A stretch of DNA of 64,000 bases, from NCBI GenBank assembly GCA_050287965.1, contig JBNKCX010000018.1:1-64000 (forward strand). Reading direction: 5' to 3'. Shown here piece by piece: positions 40,945-49,829 of the stretch. The stretch's first letter is position 1, and every line of letters starts with the position of its first letter. Made by a program: the position numbers and the translations under genes. This DNA is from CBFDBF01 sp050287965. GTDB taxonomy: Bacteria > Pseudomonadota > Gammaproteobacteria > Chromatiales > Chromatiaceae. The notes beneath the pieces are model-generated. The model was not told where the DNA came from, ran no database searches, and saw only the letters and a list, made by a program, of their open reading frames with translations.

Positions 40945-43416
40945 TCAGGGTTTGGAGGCGTTTAACCGTTCTTCCCACTGCAACGGTTGCGGCGTAGCTA
41001 TACCGTATCCCTGCACATAATCCACGCCTATCTCACGCAACCTCTCCAGGATCGCGTCGTTCTCGACAAATTCGGCGATGGTCGCCTTGCCCATCACATG
41101 ACCGATATCGTTAATGGATCGGACCATTGCAAAATCGATTTCATCCTCGACGATATCACGCACGAAGACACCGTCGATCTTGAGAAAATCCACCGGTAGA
41201 TTCTTAAGATAGGCGAACGAGGACATACCGCTTCCAAAATCATCCAGAGCGAACCGGCAACCCTTGTTGCGCAGAATCTCAACAAACCGGAACGCCCGGC
41301 TGAGGTTGGCTACCGCCGCGGTTTCGGTGATCTCGAAACAGATCTTGCCGGGCGGGATTCCGTGCCGGCCCAACTGATCCACGATGTACTCACAGAAAGT
41401 TTCATCGGTTACCGAATGCCCGGACAGGTTGATGCAGCACATGGCCAGGCTGTCCATCTCCTCGGGGTGGGATGACAGCCACTCAAAATACGTCCGCACC
41501 ACCCAACGGTCGATAGAAGACATCAAATTATAGTGTTCGGCGGCGGGCAGGAAGGTGCCCGGGGAAAGCAGATCACCCTTCTCGTCACGCATCATGATCA
41601 GGATCTCATAGCGTTCCTGATCCCGACCCGTTTGCTCCTGCAGCGCAACCAACGATTGCCGATAGAGCAAAAACCGCCGCTCCTCGAAGGCGGCGTGAAT
41701 ACGTCCGATCCAGTGCATCTCACCCTGGCGACGCACGAGTTCCACGTCATCCGGACGAAAGACATGCAGTCGGTTGCGCCCATGATCCTTGGCCGCGTAA
41801 CACGCCGTGTCGGCGGCACTCAGAACCTCCGCCAGGGTCTGCCCTCCCCCGATGATCGGCACCACACCGATACTGGCCCCAACCGTGAACCGCCTATCCT
41901 TCCAGGCGAACTGAAATTTCTGAATCGCCTCCAGCAACTCCTGCCCCACCTGGCCGGCCTTCTCCAGGGAGCAGTACTCCAGCAGCACTCCGAACTCGTC
42001 ACCACCGAGGCGCGCCAGGGTATCTCCGGCACGCATGTTACTGTGCAGCAACCCGCCGATCTGCTGCAGCAGTTCATCGCCCGCCGCATGACCGCAGGTA
42101 TCATTCACGACCTTGAACTGATCCAGATCGATATAGAAAAGGGAATGGACCCCCTCCCGATACTGGTCATCCTCAAGCAGTCTCGCCAAACGGCGTTCAA
42201 ACTCCCGCCGGTTGGGGAGTCCGGTAAGGGAATCATGGCTGGCCTGGTAGGAAAGACGTTCCGCCATCTTGCGGGCCCTGGTTATATCCCGGAGATGGGC
42301 GGTGAACAGCGACCGCCCTTCGATCTCGATCCGGGTAATGGCGATTTCCACGGGAAACTCGCTGCCGTCGGAGCGCATCGCCGTCATCTCCACCCGGTTG
42401 TTCAACATTATTGCCTTACCGCCGCTCAGATATCTGCCGAGGCCCTCATCGTGAGCGCGCCGAAGATGTTCGGGAATCAGCATCTTGCTCAGTTCCTGAC
42501 CGATCACCTGGTCTGCCCGGAAGCCAAAAGTGTTTTCCGCGGCCGGATTGAAATCGACGATCCTGCCGCGGTGGTCCATGGTGATAATGCAATCCAGCGC
42601 CGCCTCCAAAATGGCGCTTTTGCGCACCTCGCTCCGCAGCAGATCATCCTCCGCGCGACGCCGAACCTTGTCCCCGGCGGATAGCCAGCGAAATCCGCCG
42701 CCTATACCCACGAGCCCCAGCAGCCAGATACTGCCGTAGGATATCAAGGTCTTCCGGAAGTCCTGGTTTTCCTGCCGCAGCAAATCCGTCATCGGGACCG
42801 CTACGCCGACGCCGCCACCGATCTCCCCCACCTCGTATCCCTGAAGACTGTGGCAAAGAAGACAACCTTTTTTCACCCGCAGCGGCTGCATCAGCCGTAA
42901 ATAGGGTTCACCGTCGATGGCGGTAAATTCGAACACCTCTTTCTCACCGGCCTTAAACGCCTTTAGGGCACGCGCCTCCCATTCGTCCGGCGCGTTCTCG
43001 GGCCGCAGCACCTTAAACCCGGTAATGTGGCCCGCGCCGGTATAGAGGTGGCCAAACTCCTCGTCCAGCTGACGGACGATACGGGCCGGATTCATCAGGG
43101 TCAGTCGGATCCCGGAGGGTGTTTCGATGTCCCGTTCCGGGATATGGGCAAGGTAGGGATCCGGCGGATTGGCCTCCGTAACCGGCACATAGATCAGCTT
43201 CCGCGTCGTAGCCCAAAGACGGAAGGCCACATCCTTATTGAAATGGGCGCGCGCCTGGTTGGTGGCCAGCTCCAGAGTAAACTGCTTTCTTTGATCAACC
43301 TGCCAGAAAAACAGACCGCCGATTATCAGGGTCCAGATGACCACGAGCATCAGGAAATACTGAACGAAACGGCCGGCCGGTATCTTTTTCATTTTAGGGT
43401 CGGAGGGAGGCGCCAA
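40945..43416 (-). CDS. Membrane haem-sensor (DUF3365) PAS-GGDEF-EAL protein
   Basis: This 823-residue c-di-GMP enzyme starts with a membrane helix (YFLMLVVIWTLIIGGLFFW). A periplasmic DUF3365/Tll0287-like domain carries a c-type haem site CLLCH at C185-C188-H189. A second helix lies near 225-245, followed by a PAS domain (about 265-390), a GGDEF domain with intact LGGDEF, and an EAL domain. The EAL set is mostly kept (CFEITETAA, LDDFGSGMSSFAYLK, LKIDGVFV, IAEFVEN), but the first motif reads YEILIMM, losing the usual arginine. Redox or gas sensing through the haem is inferred. Confidence 0.9.
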   Translation of the reverse strand: MAPPSDPKMKKIPAGRFVQYFLMLVVIWTLIIGGLFFWQVDQRKQFTLELATNQARAHFNKDVAFRLWATTRKLIYVPVTEANPPDPYLAHIPERDIETPSGIRLTLMNPARIVRQLDEEFGHLYTGAGHITGFKVLRPENAPDEWEARALKAFKAGEKEVFEFTAIDGEPYLRLMQPLRVKKGCLLCHSLQGYEVGEIGGGVGVAVPMTDLLRQENQDFRKTLISYGSIWLLGLVGIGGGFRWLSAGDKVRRRAEDDLLRSEVRKSAILEAALDCIITMDHRGRIVDFNPAAENTFGFRADQVIGQELSKMLIPEHLRRAHDEGLGRYLSGGKAIMLNNRVEMTAMRSDGSEFPVEIAITRIEIEGRSLFTAHLRDITRARKMAERLSYQASHDSLTGLPNRREFERRLARLLEDDQYREGVHSLFYIDLDQFKVVNDTCGHAAGDELLQQIGGLLHSNMRAGDTLARLGGDEFGVLLEYCSLEKAGQVGQELLEAIQKFQFAWKDRRFTVGASIGVVPIIGGGQTLAEVLSAADTACYAAKDHGRNRLHVFRPDDVELVRRQGEMHWIGRIHAAFEERRFLLYRQSLVALQEQTGRDQERYEILIMMRDEKGDLLSPGTFLPAAEHYNLMSSIDRWVVRTYFEWLSSHPEEMDSLAMCCINLSGHSVTDETFCEYIVDQLGRHGIPPGKICFEITETAAVANLSRAFRFVEILRNKGCRFALDDFGSGMSSFAYLKNLPVDFLKIDGVFVRDIVEDEIDFAMVRSINDIGHVMGKATIAEFVENDAILERLREIGVDYVQGYGIATPQPLQWEERLNASKP

Positions 43417-43656
43417 GGATGTATTTATATTTCCTCGGCCGCAGTAGGGAAAACTTTAGGTACTTCCGACCCGATCTGACGCGGAAATCCGGAACCCGGG
43501 AATTCAGCCCACTTTATTCAATCCGGCCGCTTACCCCAACCGCAAGCAAACACAGATTTCTTATATCCGGCTTGCGGGCTTTTGCGGTAATTTGCGGCTT
43601 GCTAATCCCTTCGTTATTCCGGGCGAAGCGCGGTTCTACTGCAGCAATATTCGGTA

Positions 43657-44748
43657 TTACAGCAAAGCCGCGAGAACCTGCAGAAACCGGTCGTTTTCCT
43701 CCGGCGTCCCCACGGTGACGCGCAGACAATCGTTCAGGGCGGCATGGGCACCGTCAAGCAGCTTCACCAGGATCCCGTTTTCCCGCAAACCGGCATGGAT
43801 CTCTCCGGCACGTCCCTCAGGCATCCGCAACAGAATGAAGTTAGCCTCACTGGGATAGGAGGTAACACCCTCCATCCGGGACAACACCTGAAAAAGACGT
43901 CCCCGTTCCGCACGAATGGCGTTGGTCTGGTCATCGAATATTGCCCGGTGCTGCAGCGCAAACTCCGCCGACACCTGGGTCAGAACATTGATGTTGTACG
44001 GCAGCCGCGTCTTATCTATCTCTCCGATCAGCTGCTCCGGCCCCGCCAGAAACCCCAGGCGCAATCCCGCCAGGCCCATCTTGGAAACCGTGCGCAGAAC
44101 CATAAGGTTTGGATAGTCTCCCACCCGATCCATAAAGCTATGGTCGGTAAAGGGAGCATACGCCTCATCGATCACCACGATTCCCGGCGCCGCTTCGACG
44201 ATCCGCGATAGCTGATCGGGCGCGAAGAGGTTGCCGGTGGGGTTGTTGGGATAGGCCAGGAAGATCAGAGCCGGTTGATACTGATCCAGCGCCTGGAGCA
44301 ACGCCGGCATATCCAAACTGAAATCAGAGGCTTTAAGCGGAACACCGATGTATTTCATGCCGCAGAAAGTGGCGATCATGCGATACATGACGAAACCGGG
44401 ATCCACCGACAATACCACCCGCGAAGGACCCGATACGGTCATGGCAAGCATCTGGATCAGCTCATCCGAACCATTGCCCAACAACAGTTCCGCGGACGCC
44501 GGAACGCCCATATTTCCCTTGAGCCGTTCGACGAGAGAGGCCCCCTGAGGATCGGGATAACGATTCACATCCACCGTCCGCAACAGCGCGAGCCACTCCT
44601 CTCGCAGTTCCGAAGGCCAGGTATAGGGATTCTCCATGGCATCGAGTTTCACCAATCCCGACGCATCCGGCACATGGTAGGCGGAAATCGCCCGGATCTC
44701 CGGCCGCACCCAATGCTCTATAAGATTCCCAATATCCTGTTCTTTCAT
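43657..44748 (-). CDS. hisC: Histidinol-phosphate aminotransferase
   Basis: This 363-residue PLP-dependent aminotransferase catalyses the seventh step of histidine synthesis. Substrate and cofactor motifs include LLGNGSDELIQM near residue 85, AYPNNPTGNLF near 165, VIDEAYAPF near 193, and the Schiff-base lysine in LRTVSKMGLAGLRLG near 221. It follows hisG and hisD on the same strand, in the order hisG-hisD-hisC, separate from the remaining his genes. A CACAGAG-type palindrome separates it from hisD. The 240 bases beyond its stop contain no gene. Confidence 0.96.
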   Translation of the reverse strand: MKEQDIGNLIEHWVRPEIRAISAYHVPDASGLVKLDAMENPYTWPSELREEWLALLRTVDVNRYPDPQGASLVERLKGNMGVPASAELLLGNGSDELIQMLAMTVSGPSRVVLSVDPGFVMYRMIATFCGMKYIGVPLKASDFSLDMPALLQALDQYQPALIFLAYPNNPTGNLFAPDQLSRIVEAAPGIVVIDEAYAPFTDHSFMDRVGDYPNLMVLRTVSKMGLAGLRLGFLAGPEQLIGEIDKTRLPYNINVLTQVSAEFALQHRAIFDDQTNAIRAERGRLFQVLSRMEGVTSYPSEANFILLRMPEGRAGEIHAGLRENGILVKLLDGAHAALNDCLRVTVGTPEENDRFLQVLAALL

Positions 44749-44762
44749 AGCATCATATCTGT

Positions 44763-44879
44763 TATTGCCGCAGAGACACGGGGGCCGCAGGGTTTCCTTC
44801 CTTCCGCTGTCGAAAACGACCGCATAACCGATACCTCGATAATTGCAACACTCTGTGGTCTCTGTGTCTCCGTGACTAT
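44763..44879. repeat. CACAGAG-type intergenic palindrome, copy 4 (hisD-hisC)
   Basis: The left arm GCCGCAGAGACACGGGGGCC faces the right arm CTGTGGTCTCTGTGTCTCCG (44855-44874), about 70 bases apart. It fills the gap between the hisD stop and the hisC start on the minus strand. Confidence 0.7.
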
Positions 44880-46177
44880 TTTTTCAGACGAAACTCGGCA
44901 GCGCGGGCGTGGGCGGTCAATCCCTCCTCCCGGGCCAGGGTGGATGCGGTGCGACCGAGCCGATCCGCCCCCCCTTCCGACACCATGATCAGACTGGAGC
45001 GCTTCTGAAAATCATAGACACCCAGGGGAGAGAAGAAACGGGCGGTGCCCGATGTGGGCAACACATGATTGGGTCCGGCACAGTAATCGCCGATGGGCTC
45101 TGAAGTGTACCGGCCCAGAAAGATCGCCCCGGCGTGGCGGATTTGTCCGGCCAGCTCCAGCGGATTCTCCACCGACAGCTCCAGATGTTCCGGTGCAATC
45201 CGGTTAGCCACCTCGCACGCCTCCTGCAGATCGCGACAGTGGATAAGGGCGCCGCGTTTGGCAAGGGCTGATTCAGCAATAGGCCGTCTTTCCAGAGTGG
45301 GCAGCAGACGGGAGATACTCTCCTCCACCCGCTTGATGAATTCCTCGTCCGGGCAGACCAGGATGGACTGAGCATCCTCATCATGCTCCGCCTGGGAAAA
45401 GAGGTCCATCGCCACCCAGTCCGGATCCGTATTACCGTCACAGATCACCAGAATCTCTGAAGGCCCGGCAATCATATCGATGCCGACCCGTCCGAAAACC
45501 GCCCGTTTCGCGGTGGCGACGTAGATATTGCCGGGACCCACGATCTTATCCACCGCCGGCACGCTCTCCGTTCCATAGGCGAGAGCGGCCACCGCCTGAG
45601 CACCACCCAGCGCGAATACCCGGTCCACACCACACACATGAGCGGCGGCCAGGACCAGGTCATTGAGCTCCCCACCCGGGGTGGGAACCACCATGATCAA
45701 CTCTCCGACACCGGCGACCTTTGCCGGCAACGCGTTCATCAACACCGACGAAGGATAGGCGGCCTTGCCCCCCGGAACATAAATGCCCACCCGGTCGAGG
45801 GGGGTCACTTGCTGACCCAGCAGGGTCCCGTCCGCTTCGGTGTAGCTCCAGGATTCGAGCTTCTGACGTTCAGCGTAGGTGCGGATACGCTCCGCCGCAT
45901 GTTGCAGTGCATCCGCCTGGGAATCCGCCAGACCGTCCCAGGCCTTTGCCAGGTCATCCTGGGATATCTCCAGATCCGCGCTGCCTTCCGGCCTCCATCC
46001 ATCGAAGCGGCGGGTGTAGTCCAACAGCGCCTCATCACCCCGGGAGCGGACATCGGCGATGATATTATCGACCGTCCCGGCCACCTCGTCGTTGGAGACG
46101 GACTCCCACGCCAGCAGGACCTGGAGCTGCTCTTCAAAATCGGGAGCTGCGGTTGATAATGTGCGTATTTTGATCAT
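44876..46177 (-). CDS. hisD: Histidinol dehydrogenase
   Basis: This 433-residue zinc enzyme oxidises histidinol to histidine in the last two steps of the pathway. Hallmarks are GIYVPGGKAAYPSSVLM near residue 131, the NAD-site segment KIVGPGNIYVATAKRAV near 212, DMIAGPSEILVICD near 233, and the zinc/catalytic region DLFSQAEHDEDAQSILV near 257. APNHVLPT-like GPNHVLPTSGTARF occurs near 367. The start codon abuts heptad-repeat copy D and has no visible ribosome-binding site. Confidence 0.97.
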   Translation of the reverse strand: MIKIRTLSTAAPDFEEQLQVLLAWESVSNDEVAGTVDNIIADVRSRGDEALLDYTRRFDGWRPEGSADLEISQDDLAKAWDGLADSQADALQHAAERIRTYAERQKLESWSYTEADGTLLGQQVTPLDRVGIYVPGGKAAYPSSVLMNALPAKVAGVGELIMVVPTPGGELNDLVLAAAHVCGVDRVFALGGAQAVAALAYGTESVPAVDKIVGPGNIYVATAKRAVFGRVGIDMIAGPSEILVICDGNTDPDWVAMDLFSQAEHDEDAQSILVCPDEEFIKRVEESISRLLPTLERRPIAESALAKRGALIHCRDLQEACEVANRIAPEHLELSVENPLELAGQIRHAGAIFLGRYTSEPIGDYCAGPNHVLPTSGTARFFSPLGVYDFQKRSSLIMVSEGGADRLGRTASTLAREEGLTAHARAAEFRLKK

Positions 46178-46180
46178 AGT

Positions 46181-46318
46181 TGGAGCTTAAAGTTTGAAGT
46201 AAGCAGTTAGAAGTTTGTAGTTTGTAGTTTGTAGTTTGTAGATATTGAGGATAACACTCCAACGTCCAAATACGACCCACTTCTTAACTACTCACTTCCA
46301 ACTTCTTACTACTTACTT
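46181..46318 (-). repeat. Heptad-repeat intergenic palindrome, copy D (hisG-hisD)
   Basis: The proximal arm contains AAAGTTTGAAGTAAGCAGTT and then four GTAGTTT heptads in tandem (46210-46239). A core including AGGATAACAC (shared with copy C) follows. The distal arm has CACTTCT/AACTACT/CACTTCC/AACTTCT-type heptads (46278-46318). The TAG stop of hisG (46309-46311) lies inside the distal arm, and the proximal arm ends next to the hisD ATG. Confidence 0.8.
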
Positions 46319-46950
46319 CCCACCGCCTCCCGCAACACCGCCAACAGCTGCATAATGGTGCCGTGCTTCATCTTCCAGGACGCCTTGTTGACCACCAGAC
46401 GGGAACTGATGTCGGCGATATGTTCCAGTGGCATCAGCCCGTTGGCCTTGAGGGTATTGCCGGTATCCACCAGATCCACGATCAGATCCGCCAATCCCAC
46501 CAACGGCGCCAACTCCATGGAACCATACAGCTTGATAACCTCCACTTGCTGACCCTTGGCAGCAAAATGGCGTCGTGTGGTATCTACGTATTTAGTGGCA
46601 ATGCGCAGCCGGCTTCCGCTCAACTCAGCCTCCTGTCGGCCGGCCACCATCATTCTGCAACGCGCGATCTGTAAGTCCAGGGGCTCATAAAGACCTTCCC
46701 CGCCGTGCTCCAGCAATACGTCCTTGCCCGCCACCCCCAGATCGGCGGCACCCCATTGCACATAGGTCGGCACATCGGTGGCACGTATAAGGACCAGTTT
46801 CACCGAGGCATGATTGGTATCCAGAATCAGTTTACGGCTGGTCTCCGGATCATCCGCCGGCTCGATGCCGGCCTGCGCCAACAGCGGCAGCGTCTCCTTG
46901 AAGATGCGCCCCTTGGAAAGGGCGATGGTTATAGGGGTTTCAAATTTCAT
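46309..46950 (-). CDS. hisG: ATP phosphoribosyltransferase, short form
   Basis: The 213-residue catalytic subunit of the first step in histidine synthesis begins MKFETPITIALSKGRI. The PRPP-binding region DLIVDLVDTGNTLKANGL lies near residue 158. The short form needs the HisZ regulatory subunit, which is not in this window. A longer frame from 46983 would translate CACAGAG-type repeat sequence, so ATG at 46950 is preferred. The final GSK and stop codon are encoded by repeat copy D. Confidence 0.95.
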   Translation of the reverse strand: MKFETPITIALSKGRIFKETLPLLAQAGIEPADDPETSRKLILDTNHASVKLVLIRATDVPTYVQWGAADLGVAGKDVLLEHGGEGLYEPLDLQIARCRMMVAGRQEAELSGSRLRIATKYVDTTRRHFAAKGQQVEVIKLYGSMELAPLVGLADLIVDLVDTGNTLKANGLMPLEHIADISSRLVVNKASWKMKHGTIMQLLAVLREAVGSK

Positions 46951-46959
46951 TTTGTTTGC

Positions 46960-46996
46960 TTCTGCCACAGAGACACAAAGCATGCAGAGATGTTTG
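46960..46996. repeat. CACAGAG-type repeat arm upstream of hisG
   Basis: The sequence GCCACAGAGACACAAAGCAT and AGAGATG following it match the left arm of the CACAGAG family. The opposing arm is poor (CCTCTGCGG near 47055). It fills part of the gap between murA and hisG. Confidence 0.5.
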
Positions 46997-47074
46997 TAAG
47001 CAAAAAACGGTTCGCCAAATTCCGGGATTCAACCCAACAACATCAAAATACCAGCCTCTGCGGGCGGCCGAATA

Positions 47075-48334
47075 TCAATCCGGGACACGGCGTATCTGGG
47101 CTCCCAGACCGGCCAGTTTCTCTTCGATGTTCTGGTAGCCGCGATCGATATGGTAAATACGATCCACCACCGTCTCCCCCTCCGCAACCAGCCCTGCCAG
47201 CACCAGACTCGCGGAGGCGCGCAGATCGGTCGCCATCACCGGCGCGCCGGTCAACCGTTCCACCCCCTTACAGATGGCGGTGTTGCCTTCAAGGCGTATA
47301 TCAGCACCCATCCGCTTCATCTCCTGAACGTGCATGAAGCGATTTTCGAACACGTTTTCGGTGATGATGCCTACCCCGTCCGCCACGGCATTTAGGGCGG
47401 TGAACTGCGCCTGCATATCGGTGGGAAACGCCGGGTAGGGGGCGGTGTGAATATCCACGGCGTTCGCCCGCTTTCCCTGCATATCGATTTCGATCCAATC
47501 TTCACCGGTTTCGATCCCGGCGCCCGCCTCACGCAGCTTGCCGATAACGGAATCCACCAGGGAGGCCTGAGTATCCCGCACCCTGATGTGACCGCCGGTA
47601 ATGGCCGCAGCCACCAGGAAGGTGCCCGTTTCGATACGGTCCGGCAGGACCTGATAATGGGTCCCGTGCAGCCGATCCACTCCTTCGATGACGATGGTAT
47701 CCGTACCCGCCCCGCTGATCTTGGCCCCCATGGCATTGAGAAAGTCGGCAAGATCCACGACCTCCGGCTCCCGGGCCGCGTTCTCAATAACCGTTTCACC
47801 GTCCGCCAGAGCGGCCGCCATCATCAGGTTCTCCGTACCCGTCACGGTAACCAGTTCCATTAACAACCTTGCCCCTCTGAGCCGGTTGGCGCGAGCCCGG
47901 ATATATCCCCCTTCCACCTGGATATCCGCACCCATGGCCCGCAAGCCCTCGATATGCAGATTTACCGGCCGGGAACCGATGGCGCAGCCGCCGGGCAGGG
48001 AAACATCCGCCTGCCCAAAACGGGCCAGCAGCGGCCCCAGCACCAGAATTGAGGCGCGCATGGTTTTCACCAACTCATAGGGAGCGGAAAAATCATGTAT
48101 AGAGCTGGTATCAACCTCGATACGCATTCGCTCATCCACCATCAGCCGCACTCCCATACGCCCAAGCAGTTCCATGGTGGTGGTGATATCGTGCAGGTGG
48201 GGTAAATTCCCTATAACAACGTTTCCCTCCGCCAGTAGCGTCGCCGCCAGGATTGGTAATGCGGCGTTTTTAGCGCCGGCGATGCGTACGTCACCCTGTA
48301 ACGTGGTACCGCCTTTAATGATCAGCTTATCCAT
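47075..48334 (-). CDS. murA: UDP-N-acetylglucosamine 1-carboxyvinyltransferase
   Basis: MurA performs the first committed step of peptidoglycan synthesis, and the 419-residue length is typical. The catalytic cysteine loop is LPGGCAIGSRPVNLHIEG near residue 113. The N-terminal GGTTLQGDVRIAGAKNAALPILAA and the later PTDMQAQFTALNAVADGVG match the family. The cysteine form is fosfomycin-sensitive in known enzymes. It follows mlaFEDCB as in other gammaproteobacteria, although the small ibaG gene that sits between mlaB and murA in E. coli is absent. Confidence 0.97.
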   Translation of the reverse strand: MDKLIIKGGTTLQGDVRIAGAKNAALPILAATLLAEGNVVIGNLPHLHDITTTMELLGRMGVRLMVDERMRIEVDTSSIHDFSAPYELVKTMRASILVLGPLLARFGQADVSLPGGCAIGSRPVNLHIEGLRAMGADIQVEGGYIRARANRLRGARLLMELVTVTGTENLMMAAALADGETVIENAAREPEVVDLADFLNAMGAKISGAGTDTIVIEGVDRLHGTHYQVLPDRIETGTFLVAAAITGGHIRVRDTQASLVDSVIGKLREAGAGIETGEDWIEIDMQGKRANAVDIHTAPYPAFPTDMQAQFTALNAVADGVGIITENVFENRFMHVQEMKRMGADIRLEGNTAICKGVERLTGAPVMATDLRASASLVLAGLVAEGETVVDRIYHIDRGYQNIEEKLAGLGAQIRRVPD

Positions 48335-48443
48335 TGAGAATCTAGTTGGTGATTGGCCAGCAGGTCGGGGCCGCCGGGGGCCTCGGTTGGGAAAGCGCCC
48401 TATGATATAGAAAAAGGGGGCGTAACGGAAAGGAAAAAGCGGC

Positions 48444-48752
48444 TCAGCCCCCCGCTACAGGAAGCAGGCCGTCGACATTACTGAGCTTGGCGATCCTGAT
48501 CAGCGCATCCGGAACATTGCGGAATTTGATGTCGGCATTGTTGTTCCTTGCCCACTCCACCCACTCAAGCAGCAATGCCAATCCCGCGCTGTCGACGCGG
48601 GGAACTTTTTCAAAATCTATAATGATGCGACTGCATTGGGCAAACAGCGTATTTGCCTGATTCCACAGCGAAGGTACCGATCCGATCACAAGATCACCCG
48701 CCAGGTGCAATACCTTGGCCTCTTCCGGCGGTTTTACCGTAGCGCTAGGCAT
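48444..48752 (-). CDS. mlaB: STAS-domain protein MlaB
   Basis: The 102-residue single STAS domain is the cytosolic partner of the Mla phospholipid transporter ATPase. Family pieces are KVLHLAGDLVIGSVPSLW near residue 14 and the STAS loop RVDSAGLALLLEWVEWA near 53. It is the last gene of the mla cluster and overlaps the 3' end of mlaC by eight bases, so it is translated with it. Confidence 0.9.
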   Translation of the reverse strand: MPSATVKPPEEAKVLHLAGDLVIGSVPSLWNQANTLFAQCSRIIIDFEKVPRVDSAGLALLLEWVEWARNNNADIKFRNVPDALIRIAKLSNVDGLLPVAGG

Positions 48753-49359
48753 CCTTGCTGTTATGCTCCGCGAGCATCTTGATCAGGCCGCTCAGGCTGT
48801 AGCGGCGTATTTTCGAGGCGTAATTGGTTCGGTAGGTTGATACCAGGCTCAGATTATCGATAACAACGTCATATACCTTCCACTCCCCCGCGTGAAGATA
48901 AAGCTTGTAGCCGATAGGGATGGCCGGAGCGCCGTTGTCACGCAGGATGGTTTCCACCTCCACCCGCTCATCTTCCGGCGCGCTTTGTACCGGAAGATAC
49001 TCGATTTTCTGGCCGGAATAGTTCAGAAGCGCCGTTGCATAGGTGCGCACCAGCAGCTCCCGGAACTCTTTTACAAACGCTTTTCTCTCCTCCGGTTTCG
49101 CCTTTCGCCAGTATTTCCCGAGGACCAACTGCGACATCCTCTCGAAGTCGAAGTGGGGCAGAACGATTTCTTCCACCAGCGGGTAGATCCTACCCGGGAA
49201 CTGATTCAGCTCCTTCTTGCGGCCCTGCATCTCTTCCAGCATCCGGTCGGAGGTGCTCTTCACGACCTCCAACGGAGCCTGGGCCGCCAGCGGCTGCACC
49301 CAGAACAGCAACAGCACTGCCCACAGCAAATTACGCCTATTATTGGCTAGCTTCACCAT
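48745..49359 (-). CDS. mlaC: Periplasmic phospholipid-binding protein MlaC
   Basis: This 204-residue protein has a signal peptide (NLLWAVLLLFWVQPLAAQA) and the MlaC/Ttg2D fold, shown by YPLVEEIVLPHFDFERMSQLVLG near residue 53 and GEWKVYDVVIDNLSLVSTYR near 157. It shuttles phospholipid between the outer-membrane MlaA complex and the inner-membrane MlaFEDB transporter. The start ATG at 49359 overlaps mlaD by 20 bases. An upstream alternative inside mlaD is less likely. Confidence 0.95.
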   Translation of the reverse strand: MVKLANNRRNLLWAVLLLFWVQPLAAQAPLEVVKSTSDRMLEEMQGRKKELNQFPGRIYPLVEEIVLPHFDFERMSQLVLGKYWRKAKPEERKAFVKEFRELLVRTYATALLNYSGQKIEYLPVQSAPEDERVEVETILRDNGAPAIPIGYKLYLHAGEWKVYDVVIDNLSLVSTYRTNYASKIRRYSLSGLIKMLAEHNSKDA

Positions 49360-49825
49360 CGCCACCTTCTTCGGCCTGATTAAACAGGAACTGACCAATG
49401 ATCTCCTCCAACACCAGCGATGACTGGGTCAGAGTTATCTCACCACCCTCCTGCAGATATACATCGCTCCCACCCGGATCCAGCCCTATGTACTGTTCGC
49501 CAAGCAGTCCCGCGGTAAAAATTTTCGCGAAGGTATCCTCAGGGATCATATTGTACTGTCGTTCGATGGTCATAGTGACCACCGCTTCATAAGTTCGCTC
49601 ATCAAAGGTGATATTGGTCACACGCCCGACGCGGACACCAGCCATGGTAACCGGCGCCTTAACCTTGAGACTGCCAATATTGTCAAAACGGGCGGTAATC
49701 ACATAGCCTTCCTCGTTGGACATCAAGCTCAGATTACTGACCTGCATTGCAAGGAAAAACAGCGCCACCAGTCCCGCTGCCATGAATGCACCTACCAGAA
49801 TCTCTACCGCTCTGCTCTTTCCCAT
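49340..49825 (-). CDS. mlaD: MCE-domain protein MlaD
   Basis: This 161-residue substrate-binding subunit of the Mla transporter has one N-terminal membrane helix (VEILVGAFMAAGLVALFFLAM) and one MCE domain, FDNIGSLKVKAPVTMAGVRVG near residue 47. The hexamer forms a ring above MlaE. ATG at 49825 has GGAG nine bases upstream and directly follows the mlaE stop. Confidence 0.96.
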   Translation of the reverse strand: MGKSRAVEILVGAFMAAGLVALFFLAMQVSNLSLMSNEEGYVITARFDNIGSLKVKAPVTMAGVRVGRVTNITFDERTYEAVVTMTIERQYNMIPEDTFAKIFTAGLLGEQYIGLDPGGSDVYLQEGGEITLTQSSLVLEEIIGQFLFNQAEEGGDGEASQ

Positions 49826-49829
49826 CGGC

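Noticed and set aside
41533..42684. 383-codon open frame on the plus strand opposite the haem GGDEF-EAL gene
   Set aside because: This is another antisense shadow. The coding strand carries all the conserved GGDEF and EAL motifs.
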